DNA of 64,000 nt, taken from assembly GCF_037975245.1 (NCBI RefSeq), contig NC_092568.1:23400501-23464500 (forward strand), read 5' to 3'. This stretch comes from Apostichopus japonicus (taxonomy: Eukaryota; Echinodermata; Holothuroidea; Aspidochirotida; Stichopodidae). The notes beneath the pieces were generated by a model, which was given only the letters and a program-made list of their open reading frames with translations, ran no database searches and had not been told where the DNA came from. Of this stretch, positions 52,470 through 64,000 are shown in pieces. A program made the position numbers and the translations under genes. The stretch's first letter is position 1; each line of letters begins with the position of its first letter.

Positions 52470-55400
52470 TTATTCCCCATCTCTTGCATTCATCAAAAGT
52501 TCAATTTCCTCCAAGGGTACCCGGACACGTAATTCTTTCTCCATCAATAGATCAATAGTCTCCTCAATCTCCTCAGGGAAGTTTCTGATGATGTCCATGT
52601 ACAGCGCCTGGGATGAGAGGCAGAAAACAAGAGAGAGAGGAGAGGAGAGGAGGAGGATGAGAGAGCATCAACCAGATATTAAAAGATAGGAACAAACATT
52701 AGTAGAGAAAATTGAGAGAGAGAGAGAGAAAGGGCAAATCTTTTCATCGATCCGACGGTGAATTTTTTAGAGAAATCTGAGATGTCAGGGAAGGAATTTG
52801 AGAGAAAGTTTAATTTTGTGGGAATAACTTTCAACCATTATAACCAGAGAATGATTTATGTGGTATCACATAGTGTAATGATATTTCAAATGGGCAAATT
52901 GCTGCATAGACACACCTGTGTGTTGCTGTTGAATTTGATATGTAGGATACTTAAAAATGGGCAAATAACTTCAGAAATATTATGATGTATAGCTGTTTTT
53001 TTTCTAATCATAGAGTATTCTCTCCATTGAGTATTTCATGAGCAATAATTTACAGACTGCTATTACAACTGATACACAAACACATTAGATTCTTCCTTTA
53101 ACAGTCTTAACACATGTGTTAAATCTTTCACACAATGAAAGCTGCATCTGTTTTAAATTGTTTAATGTTTTACCAATCTTCAAGTTTATATTTCCATGAT
53201 GTTGCTTACAGCATATCTTAAGATACACATTCTATGTTTAGTAAGTTTGTAAAATATCAGTCTATCAACTAACAACTTAGACTACTGTACTTCTCCGTCT
53301 TCAATATGTATATTTTCAAGCAACATACTGTACATTGAGATATAATTATGGTTTAAAGTTTAAACTAAATTTTGATTAAATTGGTTATTAAGAATTCAGA
53401 AAACCTGCATCTCCTTATCTCATTATTATAATATCTTATTAAAATATTATTTATGATTATGTTTGGTTTAACAAAATTTCCCAAAGAAACCTTAAAAACG
53501 GTTTTTGTGGTTTATATTGCTAAACTCTGTGATAAAATGTGATACTTAAAATCCCATGATGGTATAGATCATTAGCTTCATTAGTTACATGTAAAATGAA
53601 GAAAATAAACTTTTTTTAAAATTGCTGAGTTGCTCAGATAGTATGGAAATTGTGCCCTGGTAAGAAAACAAAATCCAATGGAATGGTATCATTGAGCAAA
53701 ATACATGAGCACTAGTTACTGTATCTTCTTGCTTCATTGAACCAGACTTTACAAAAGATGTTGAAAGGGTGACTTTAGGTACAATGTTATTCTTGATATG
53801 CCACAGGCCACAAAAAGGAAATTTTGATGGTTAATTATAAATGTTTTGTTTTAAGCTTATTCTGGTTTTTGAGATAGATATTCATCTTTTGAAAGATGCT
53901 TAATTCATGAATGTTCTCTCCTTTACGGTTGAATTTTACGGTCTTTTGTTTCCTATTGAGTTTTGTGTTGCAGAGGACTGGAGAACCCACCTAACAGTCT
54001 GTACAGTGTGTTATATACAACTCAGTGCAGTATTCCATGATTGATGAGCATTTATCACAAACATTTAAAGGACTGGAGAACCCACCTAACAGTCTGTACA
54101 GTGTGTTACTGTAGATATAACTCAGTGCAGTATTCCATGATTGATGAGCATTTATCACAAACACGTAAAGGACTGGTGAACCCACCTAACAGTCTGTACA
54201 GTGTGTTAAATACAACTCAGTGCAGTATTCCATGCTTGATGAGCATTTATCTCAAACGCATAAAGGACTGGTGAACCCACCTACAGGTAACAGTCTGTTC
54301 AGTGTGTTACATACAACTCAGTGCAGTATTCCATGATTGATGAGCATTTATCACAAACATTTAAAGGACTGGAGAACCCAGCTAACAGTCTGTACAATGT
54401 GTTATATATATATACAACTCAGTGCAGTATTCCATGATTGATGAGCATTTATCACAATACGTAATGCGGTATAACAGGACAGACTGGCCTGATAAACAGT
54501 ATATTTTAATGGTCTACAAGATCTCAAGAAGTTTAATTTTGTGTCTCAATCATCTCTTAAATCTTCTTTATGGCATTCAATCTCAACAATCTACAACAAT
54601 CTTTTGTTCAGTACTATTGTATAGTAAGTAAATAATCAACTCACACAAATGATTTAAATTATTTGGCCAAAACTGTTGACCTATTTTCAGAAATCATAAT
54701 GAAAACATTAATTGGACGCATTCCTTCCATCTCGACCAAAGCAATAACAAAGAACTGCACAACTTTCTTTTGGTTTGATTTTTCATTCACTTACAAGTCT
54801 CATACATTTCAAGACAAACATTAACTTTAATTTTTCATAACCAATTTGCATGCAGTGGGTCTGATATGTTTTGTAATGTTTTAGTTGATTTCATAAACAA
54901 CAAGACGTCCTAGCCTTGGTGCCTTATGTACACAAAGTAAGTTTGTTACTTGTGACATCATTGTTTATTTGTTCAGATTCCTGCAGATATTTTCGTCCTA
55001 AATATTTCCAGTGCTTCTACTATCTATTAAAGCAGAAGTCAAAGCATTTCTCCTGAGGATTCAGTTACACAACAAGTCAAAAGTTACATCAGACTGTGTT
55101 TTATCCATACTGCCAATGAAATTTCCTTCTTCATGCATATACGTACAGTAGATATCATATACTGTATAGCTCTATTAACGCTACCACCTGTAACCAATGT
55201 GTAGAGAACCCAAAACTGACTACTGGGCTTACATATTTATGTATACAAGCCTATAATCTCTGTTAATCTTAAACTCGCCAGTTGGGCCATTTATTACTTT
55301 GGTGCAAACTTGAAAACCAGAATAACAGTTCAAACAAGAATCCATGAATACTTGAGGATTGTCTCTCACAGTGGGTGCATGATATTGTTTCTCTATGAGA

Positions 55401-57607
55401 TGGAATCCTTACTGCATAGATACACATAATTTGCATCTTATTTATCGACAGGGAGGGGAAATATTCTTAGAATATTAGTAAATGAAGATAAGACCTGAAG
55501 CTGCTGTTGCTTCCCATAACCACACAATTCCAATCACAGAACATAACAAAATGCTATTTAAATAATCTCCTTTAAAAGCCATTCATCAATCCCACGGGGT
55601 GTTTGTTAAACTCAACTGAATATTCCAAGGTAGAACGAGGGTGCTACGGTTGTGGGGAGACAGGTAAGCGAGGAAAGAAGTAAAGTTTGAAACACTTTCT
55701 GCCTCTTCCTTTCCTGCATCTGAAGTAATGTGTTCACTGTATTATATACTACAACATTTTAAACAAAGAGATACAACAGTACACATTTTTACTTCAAAAA
55801 AAAAAAAAAAATGACTAAAAATAATTTGTTACAATTTTGGGGGATCTGGTATAAAAAGTGACCAGAAAGTGGTAATCAAGAATTATCTACAACGGATGAC
55901 CTATTAGGTATTTTATTGATATGAATATTATAGTTTAATGGTGGTCTTGGCTAAACGAACCCCAAACATCTTCCTGTTAACACAAGTCTGAATACTGATT
56001 GGGAATTTTAAAGGTATGCTGTATTGGCCCCAAATATGCTAGATAATAAAATATGGTCACCTTGGTCAAAATTCTTACACTGTTTTTATTACAACCTTTG
56101 AGGAAGTTTTCCTCACTGAGACATTCAGTCATCTTGTGTGTTCCTAAACAATGTCTGAGAACAACTTTGGAGAGTAAAGACCTCCAGGAAAGTACTTTTT
56201 GAATACATCTAGCAATTATTGCGTGCTATAATTTGGGGCCTATACTGTCTACCTTTAACTGTGTAACATCAGACTGCCATATCTTTCTAATACCTTGAAT
56301 CACAACTTCATTATAGCTGCCTCCCACTCTATATCCTTGTCTTCCACTACGTTCACATTATTTTCAATTAACTTGTTCGACAGCAATTTTACAAAATTCG
56401 AACGTTTTCTTGTCCTGTCCCTTCGCTATCTCACACCTGATCAAAATTTAACACACAAACTTATCCACCTGTGAAGTGAATTTTAAACCAAGAACAACAT
56501 AACATGAAGAACTGCAAATGCACACCAACCACTCAATTATTGAAAGACCTGAAGGGAAAAACTGACGACTCAAGTCATAGTCTCCTCCAGAATAAAGTAG
56601 TGAGGATTATGTAAACAAAAATACAACATCTGGATAGGCTCTTTTGGGGTTTCTTTGTTTGTTTTACTAGATTCTTAAAGAGTCAGTAATAAATATATTC
56701 TCAAATATTCAAGTTGAGACATATTACTAAAATGGACAACACTTATACCAGTTGTTGGGGAGAGGGGGGGGGGGGGGGGTTGGGGATAAATCTGGGGAAC
56801 CATAGGGTACCAAATGTCTTTATTCTTCCACAGTCATGTACAGATTTGAATGTAAGGAACAAAGAGTATGTTTATTGCTTGGGTGGGAATTATTTTGCAT
56901 TATTATTATTATTAATTTTTTTTGGGTCTCTTTTGGCCAAGATAAGATACATATTGTTGCGATTTACGGATTGTTTTTAATGTTCTTTTGTTATTAATTA
57001 TCCTTGTTTTTAACCACTGAACAATAAAATTTCATAGTTCATAGGATATATGGGGATGAATGAAGCATTGGAGAAGCAGTGGGGTTGATTATCTTGTGAG
57101 ATGTATCCACATTGCATAATGCAGCGTAAGAGAACTTACTGTAACTATCATAAAACTGTGAAACAAATTAATTATGCCATCATTCAATTTTAAATTTGTT
57201 TCTGATAAAACTTTCTCTGTTTGGCTAGAATTAACTTCAGGTGGGGAAGAGTACACTACACCTAATTGTGGATGTCATTTTGATAGTTTCCTCAATGAAT
57301 GTATTCTCTAGAGGCAAAGTTTTTCAGTGCATCAGTCAGCTGACTTTATATTTTAAGTGCACCTTTAGCTTAACACAACTTTAATTGAATAAAAGAAAAA
57401 TGAGCCAAAAAAAAACAACATAAAACATTCAAGCAAAAAAGATCAGCATCTTGACTAACAATTCCTTGACCAAACTGGTCAGGATAAGAGAAGCAAAAAT
57501 GACATGATTGCTTTTCAAGAGGTCATTCCACTCACCTTTGACCAAGGGCAATTTTGCAGCGCTCTGTAGAAGATGGACTTAGCATTCTTCATGTTTCCCT
57601 GTGAGAC
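52470..57607 (-). CDS. NRDE2: NRDE2 (nuclear RNAi-defective-2 homologue), last two exons, partial gene
   Basis: The penultimate exon 57607-57536 encodes GNMKNAKSIFYRALQNCPWSK preceded by three residues (described by its parts: NAKSIFYRAL, NCPWSK). The last exon 52607-52470 starts ALYMDIIRNFPEE and ends EKELRVRVPLEEIELLMNA, then four residues and TAA. Both are phase 0 with clean tag/cag acceptors and a gtgagt donor. The end matches the strongly conserved NRDE2 C-terminus (a HAT-repeat helix pair, then a KELRVR-PLEE-ELLL tail). NRDE2 is a nuclear protein that binds the exosome cofactor MTR4 and restrains RNA decay. Only 69 residues of a protein that is over 1000 long in vertebrates are present. 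Earlier exons must lie upstream, at higher coordinates, and I found none before 64000. Confidence 0.88.
53975..54461. repeat. Tandem array, five copies of a 95-101 bp unit, in the last NRDE2 intron
   Basis: Units begin ggactgg(a/t)gaacccacctaa at 53975, 54070, 54170, 54265 and 54366. Each contains cagtgcagtattccatgatt and tgatgagcatttatcacaaa. Copies differ by a few substitutions and 5-6 base indels. The short ORFs here are readings of the unit. Confidence 0.95.
56764..56779. repeat. Poly-G tract (16 G)
   Basis: Uninterrupted G run in the last NRDE2 intron. Confidence 0.9.
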
Positions 57608-60600
57608 CTAGGGGAAAACATTGAAGCAAGAAAAACATTAGAGGTTAATTTTCTAGGTAAATTGATTTTGTAGCTTAGGCAGGCAAATCTTGCACAAAAA
57701 TCAGTGCTGTGCTGTTTGAAGTCACAAGTAATACACAGTGACAATGTGAAGGGGGAGGGGCATGGGGGGGGGCACATTCTCCTCCCAAAATTTTTCAATA
57801 GCTCCCTGATGCCTCTCCCAAAATTGAAATTTGTGCAAAACAAACCTTAGGCAATGTTTTTACTTCTCCTGCCTATAATTTACTTACTTCTACCTCCAAA
57901 CTTCAGATGATTATATATAAGTTCTGGAATTGATGCAAACCACAAATTTTCAGGGGGCTAAGCCATTTTGACTCCCAACAGTGGCCCTATCGGGGGGGGG
58001 GGGGGAGGCCTGGACCACATGCCAATATGACTCCAGTGCCAGTCGTTACCGCATTACCTTTATTCTGTGTCACTCCCCCAACTGTTTCTCTGTTCCCCCT
58101 CCCCCTCCTCCCCCTCTCCTCCCCCTTACTTACAAATGTCTAGCAATGCCATTGGAAATGCATCTCAAATATGAGCCTCCTTTATCTCCTTGTCTACTTC
58201 ACTTCAATTTTAAGTAATACTAAGAGACTTCGATGCCAAAGGCCAAGTTTCCTCTTAATACATATGAGGACTACAGTAAGTGAATCATCTTTATACATGT
58301 TGGTGTAGTACAGTAAGTGAATGCAATTCCCCTGAGATGAGAGATAAAGTATGTCCTTCCATTTTCCACTTATGAAAACACTTAATGGGATTGACAGTGA
58401 AAGACAATTTTACACTTGTAATACAGAGAACAAACATAATCTAAAATAAGGGAAGAGTTACTGTAATTACTCAGAATTTATGTAACAATTTTGGGCCTGC
58501 TGAGGCAACTTTTATTCGACAAAAAGCAAATATGCGGTTGAAGAAGACTTCACAAGGTACTGTGAGAAATATGAAGACTGACTTGTTTGCTCTAATAGCT
58601 GACAGGGTCTTTTATGCCAATTGTTTTACCAACGAAACCATGCGACAACTGTGACTCTGTGAGGGTTTCTTACTAAATAATTTTAAGTGTAATGTTCATA
58701 TAACTTACCAAATTTCATGGTTCTAGCTTTTCTCAGTAATAATTTATGAGGTTGTAAAGTTGCTCTGATATAAAAAAGAAGTTGTCTTTGACAGCCAATA
58801 CCTCAAAATGTGTCAGATGAAAAAATCTGGTTATTTTTGCAAGAAGAAATAAAGTACCATCCTGTTTGTACATAACATTTCAGGAGGATATTTTTGCCTT
58901 AATTTTATATGAAAAATCCTCAAACCTTGGGATTTTTACCAAAAGTTTTGTCTGTTTTGCTATTCTACATGTTTTGCCTGTTTTGCTATTTTACATGTTG
59001 TTGAGGGAGGGTATCATACTTCATGGTCAATCGATTGCATACTGTGCAGATTTCAATGCCATACAGTATAAACAAATAATATTTGCAATGTTCTGTATGG
59101 TTCTGGTTTAATAATTCACTTAATTAAAAGAATGTCAATCAATACATACATACAGTTTGCATTGAAGCATGATATCAGAGGACGACAGTATATAGTAGTA
59201 TTAGCATTAGAAAAATTGATCATACTGGCTGCATTGTGAGGAGAAGGTTATTCATATATTCATAAATTAACAATTGATTGTTGATGGACTTCTCTTGTAT
59301 TAAATGTGTTACAACAAGGTAACCATATAAAACTTTATACATAACAGAATTTTGGCATAGCATGCTTATTGCACCAGTGATCAGCGTAGCCTAACTAGCT
59401 ACGCTATAGGAAAGTCACTCTTTATGTTAAACATTTCATGTTCAATATCTGGAATAACATTACATAATTGGTCAACGTTTAGAAACTTCGTTGTTGCACG
59501 TTGAGTTGGGCTGTAAGTTTGTGTCACTCTGACCATGAAATGCGATAATATTTATGGAGTATGCTTAAATACGGGTCCTCATTCTACGTATAACAGATCT
59601 AAGTGGTTACAGTCAATTGGTCGGTCCTACGCTAATAGCTAGTTAGATTTATCTGTACAGAAAATTTTGTGTTCTCCAAAAATTAATAGAATGAATTCAC
59701 ACCTACAGTATTGTTTCATTGATGTATAATTCCATCATTCTTGGTGAGATTTTGGTGAACTAAAGCAGATTGTGTTGTCTTTCTTCTGGTCTTTCTTTTC
59801 ACCGCTGAAAAATGATCCAATACAAATAGATTCTGGCAACTTCAACCCAAAATACAACTTAGAATCTAGGTAAACAGTCAATTGGTTGGTCCTAAGCTAT
59901 TTAATGACTTAGCTTAATCCTGTATAGAAAATGTGTGCCTTACAAATTGCAGTGTCTGTGACTTTCATGAATCATCTCATTAGATCATCATAAACACACA
60001 GAGAGAAAAACCAGAAGGCAAACATGCCTTGAGATTTCAATGACATAAATAGTTGATTCCTTTTAGGAATCTGACATCTAAAGGTTACTTTCGTGAAATA
60101 GTTATGTTTACAACTCTCTCTGATGTGTCCAGAACTGTAGCAGGTGTTACTTTTGTCTACTTTACTCCCACGTGTTACACAATCAGTCCATGGAATCGTA
60201 TTTTCACACTGAGGCGTGTGTCAGTTTCCCTATGGAAGTGTATCATTTATGACTGTAACATAGATCTAGTGAAGCATATATATTCCCTGTACACAAAGAT
60301 GCCAAATTCAATTGCTAAATAAAAAATGAACAATTTTTGGAAAGGGGATCAACAACCTTGAAACTGACTGCTTTTAGAGCAAAATGTGTGATTTTTTATT
60401 CCTTGGAGATTGGTTTTGAAAAAGTCTACAAAGAAAAGAATGTAGCTGTTTGCATGAATTTTTGATACTAAAACCTTGTAACAGCTCTTTTTCCTTCACT
60501 ACCCCCTGTAGTCAACTTTTGTCAATTTAAACTAGAGAATCAAAAGTACAGAAATTTGAAAATGTCAAGATCGAAGCAACTGCGTAAGAATCAAACTTTA

Positions 60601-63600
60601 CTCACTAACTTAATATTCATTTGGTGCCGAAATATAGAATTACTCCAGTGCTGGTCTCACTCAAACTGAAGACCAAAAAGCAAACAGGACTTTTAATTTG
60701 TCTATGACTTAGTTTCAGGATAAAAACTAAAACATTTATACTTTAGTTCCTATCTTATTAAACGCAATTTACTGATTCTGTCCAATAATTGTTTCTAGGA
60801 CTGGGTATCAGTTTATTATACAAGTCACTCAATTGACCCTCAAACCTTTTACACTGCTCGTCATGACAAATTAAGTAAGACAGTAAAAAGGGTATCATGG
60901 AAAATCAAAAAATTATTTGTGATATAATCATTTTCGGAAAATGACTATATCAAAATTAATTTCTTGTCGGTTTGACTTCGCTAGTTTCAATTTACACTAA
61001 TGAATAGTGAAGTACAAATTTGTCCCCTAAAACTCAAAACAGGTCTTTACAGATTTTGAACATTAATATACTTCTTAGTTTGGCTGTGATTATAGTGAGA
61101 GGATTTAGTATAAATCATTAAGGTGGCATTATCATTAGTCAAAACGAAAGAAGAAAACAGAATCTTGAGTACTAGAATGGTGTGTGGGTAGGAAGTGACA
61201 AACACTGTCAAAGACATTTACTCATCAAATCGTGACTGTTAAAGAAAGGCGCAAGTTTTTATGCCTAGTTTGAAAATGCCGAATCCAGCATCAAATTTAA
61301 AACCTTATTGGGAGATTTAATACTTTCATTTTTTGTTGTTTTTGGAGTGGTTTGTGAGTAAGAAAGCAATAGGCATTAAGACAGTTCACCTGCCAAATAT
61401 AGTTAGTTTTACAAAAGACATTAGTATTTTCAAACGAATTTGAAATATGATTATCTCATTCAATTTTTAAAAACTTTAATGGGAAATTTATTGCTCGTTT
61501 AAACATCTTTATTTATTGACACCAATTTTCTTAAGCATTTTAGAAATTCTATATTCAATATAAGACTTCATCAGTGTTTCACAAAAATTTCTAAATGTTC
61601 CTAAAATATAAAGCAGCAAAACAAATAAAGGTATGGACTAGATGTTGAGTTAATTGTTTTGTTTTGAAAAGTGACAGATTTGTATTAAAAAAATATTGTT
61701 AATATATCACAAAAAAAGTGTGTTCTTTCCCACCTCACCTTTAAATTTAATTACTTTAGGCGCAGTAGTCAGGGCTTACATATGGTTCTCTCAAACACTT
61801 CCCTTGATCTCCTTTCATTTAACTGACTAAAATGTGAACTAATATATATTAATGGAAAAGAACAAAGAAATTTATTCTAGTCATAAATTTCTCTTATATA
61901 TACTATTATATACTTTTATATTAAAATGAAATCTGTTATTTTCTGGTTTCTTTTATAGCCTCTGACTGAATATTAAGGATATTCGAGGACCCTTTCTTTA
62001 CAGAATAGGAGGAACTGAAAATGACAGCCTGTAGTTCACATTGCCCAGGGAAAAGGAAAAAAATGGATTGCCTCGGGCTTTCATTGCTCAGAGAGAACTG
62101 TTTGAAACAATCAATATTTTCTACTTGGAACACTTTTCAAATTCCAAAAATGTATCCATAAAGCGTGGAACCATTGTTTATAGAGTGACAGTGACAAAAC
62201 TGACTGACTGACAAACTGAAACCAACAAAAAAAATTGCAAAATATTGACATTCCTGGTATTCCTGTTATTCATTCATTAGAATAACTTTTCCAGCTTACT
62301 GAATAAATATAGAATGCTAGTTTCTTTTCTTTCTATTTTTCTTACTCAAACAGAATTAGTTATCTAAGAAATAGGAAAACAATTTTTAAAGACACTAAAC
62401 ATAACCATCTACTCATTACCGAAGTATGAGTAACAATTTCTGTTACATAAACAGTATGCTATACAGTGTGTGAAAATGCAAGACATAATCAATCAATCTA
62501 CATAATTAACTGGAATGAGGTGAGGCATAGAAATGGCAAATATCTACTGCATGTCATTTGAACGGTACAGGTAGTCAATGTATTGAAAAAATAATCAGTG
62601 TTAGCTGTCCATGATGCAGACATTCTATCTGTTATTTATTCAGAAATAACTCCATAATTGTAATTATTTTTGGTACAAAATTACAGGTGTATGAAATGCC
62701 TTAAAGGATAACTTTTAGATCCAATTTTAGTCTCAATATGGTATAACCAAACACCAAAAATAGGAAATTTTGAGTGCTAGATGGTTTTCAAGATAATCAG
62801 CTTTATTTATGTTATATTTCTGGAAGTTCCGTTATGGTAAATTGATGATGTCGATTCAAGTCAGTGCAGGCCAAAATGTTATTGTTAACCCACTGTTTGA
62901 TAAATCATAATAATTCAACCAAAACATGTTTCTTTCAACTTCACATTAATGTAAGAACAACCTTGGATGAAATTTACTGTAACACTGGTCATTTATCCTT
63001 GAAAAAAGTGAAATGCATTATAAACATGTCATCTGAGGTGATAAAAGTCTTTTTGTTTCCTATATGAGTTTTGTGTGCATCTGAGGTACTGTACTGAGCT
63101 AATGTTCTGTGGTTAGACTACTGTAAGTAGTACAGCCACTTTCATTGATGACCCTAATGTGTTTGAATTGGTCATTCCTCAAAAAGAAAAATGTGGAATT
63201 GAAATTTAATGTGGACAGATGGCAGTGTTTTATAATGATGTACAGCATATTATACTTAAAACTTATTTCTAAATCTCATGCAGAACATCAGATCTTTACA
63301 AATGTCTGTAGTTGAAGTAGTCAACTCAAATAATCAATTTATTTGAAACTTTCAGCTAACATTACCTCTGAGATTGAAGAGGGAACAGCGAATACATATG
63401 TTACATATATTTCAAATTTGTGTTTATTGTAAGCCAGCCATTGCATGTATAAAGTAACAGTGTAGCCACAAAAAAAATATGGCTTAAAGTTTGTACACAG
63501 CGCCTTGACTTACAGTAGTTACTATTGCTTTTGACTTTGTGAGATATGTGCTCATTATTTGAAAATCTATGGTAAAATTTGGAAAGTTGTACACCCATCC

Positions 63601-64000
63601 CCTTGCACCATTGTGATAGCAGAGTACCTATTAGAATTGGGGAAGGGGGAATAGTTCAAGGAGAACATTTAATTCCATAAATATTGATAATGGAACCCAT
63701 AATTAGATTTGTACGACAGGCATTGAAATATGTGGCAGATAAAATGTAAAAGTTTCATTCAGTTAAACGTAAAAAATATGAACTTGAACTCCTTTTTATT
63801 GGTTAGTTTTAAGCAAAATATGGAAGGGGGGAGAACAGGGAACAATTTAAGAATGATGAGGAGGCAGAATTCTAAAGAACATAATGTGATATATATACAG
63901 AAAATTGACATGGAGAAAGATTGGAAATAAAATGAGAAACAAATACCTCAGGGAGTTTACAGTAAATTATACAGTATAGAGCAAGCACTTTAATATGTAT
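57608..64000. other. Probable NRDE2 intron; no further exon recognised
   Basis: Scanned on the minus strand for acceptor-ORF-donor units continuing NRDE2; candidates (for example 61740-61815) have stops in all three frames. The ORFs listed by length (58866-59111, 60053-60322, 62864-63067, all plus) show no domain. A 14-G run lies at 57992-58005. The next NRDE2 exon may be past the window end, or a short exon here may have escaped me. Confidence 0.4.

Noticed and set aside
61740-61815. Possible NRDE2 exon ending at a gtgagg donor on the minus strand
   Set aside because: All three frames between the nearest acceptor and this donor contain stops.

Overview
The window is animal nuclear DNA: AT-rich, intron-rich and repeat-littered. 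Five genes are supported by GT/AG splice sites and matching codon phase, and one is intronless. Protein families, intron sizes, long poly-G/C tracts and repeat style (CAGTGGCG-ended elements, hAT-like ends, LINE fragments) suggest a marine invertebrate deuterostome. An echinoderm, possibly a sea cucumber, is my best guess, but the sequence does not prove it.

Layout. 1-3.6 kb (+): complete FAU gene, the ubiquitin-like FUBI fused to ribosomal protein eS30, four coding exons. 3.66-4.56 kb: inverted-repeat-ended element. 4.6-10.6 kb: no gene seen; possibly a long 3' UTR of the next gene. 10.6-15.7 kb (-): complete Rab GTPase of RAB15 type, seven coding exons, convergent with FAU. 15.7-21.3 kb: intergenic, degenerate tandem repeats. 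21.4-35.9 kb (-): complete glutaminyl-peptide cyclotransferase (QPCT/QPCTL family), eight exons, with introns carrying a LINE fragment, a dispersed short repeat, an AT microsatellite and a nested DNA-transposon pair. Two candidate first exons are present: one encodes a type II membrane anchor, the other a cleavable signal peptide, and both end in the phase needed for exon 2. 36.3-36.7 kb: short inverted-repeat element. 36.9-38.5 kb (-): predicted two-exon gene for a 72-residue secreted or single-anchor small protein that I do not recognise. 38.5-46.2 kb: intergenic with several local duplications. 46.2-47.8 kb (+): intronless 405-residue acidic, disordered protein with repeated RRxS/T sites and a TATA/AP-1 promoter; family not recognised. 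48.0-48.5 kb: another short inverted-repeat element. 52.5-57.6 kb (-): the last two exons of NRDE2; the rest lies upstream, probably beyond 64 kb.

Functionally these are separate loci: translation (FAU), vesicle traffic (Rab), peptide N-terminal pyroglutamate formation in the secretory pathway (QPCT/QPCTL) and nuclear RNA surveillance (NRDE2). The points most worth checking are the alternative first exons of the cyclase, the small secreted-protein gene just upstream of it on the same strand, and the intronless phosphoprotein-like gene.
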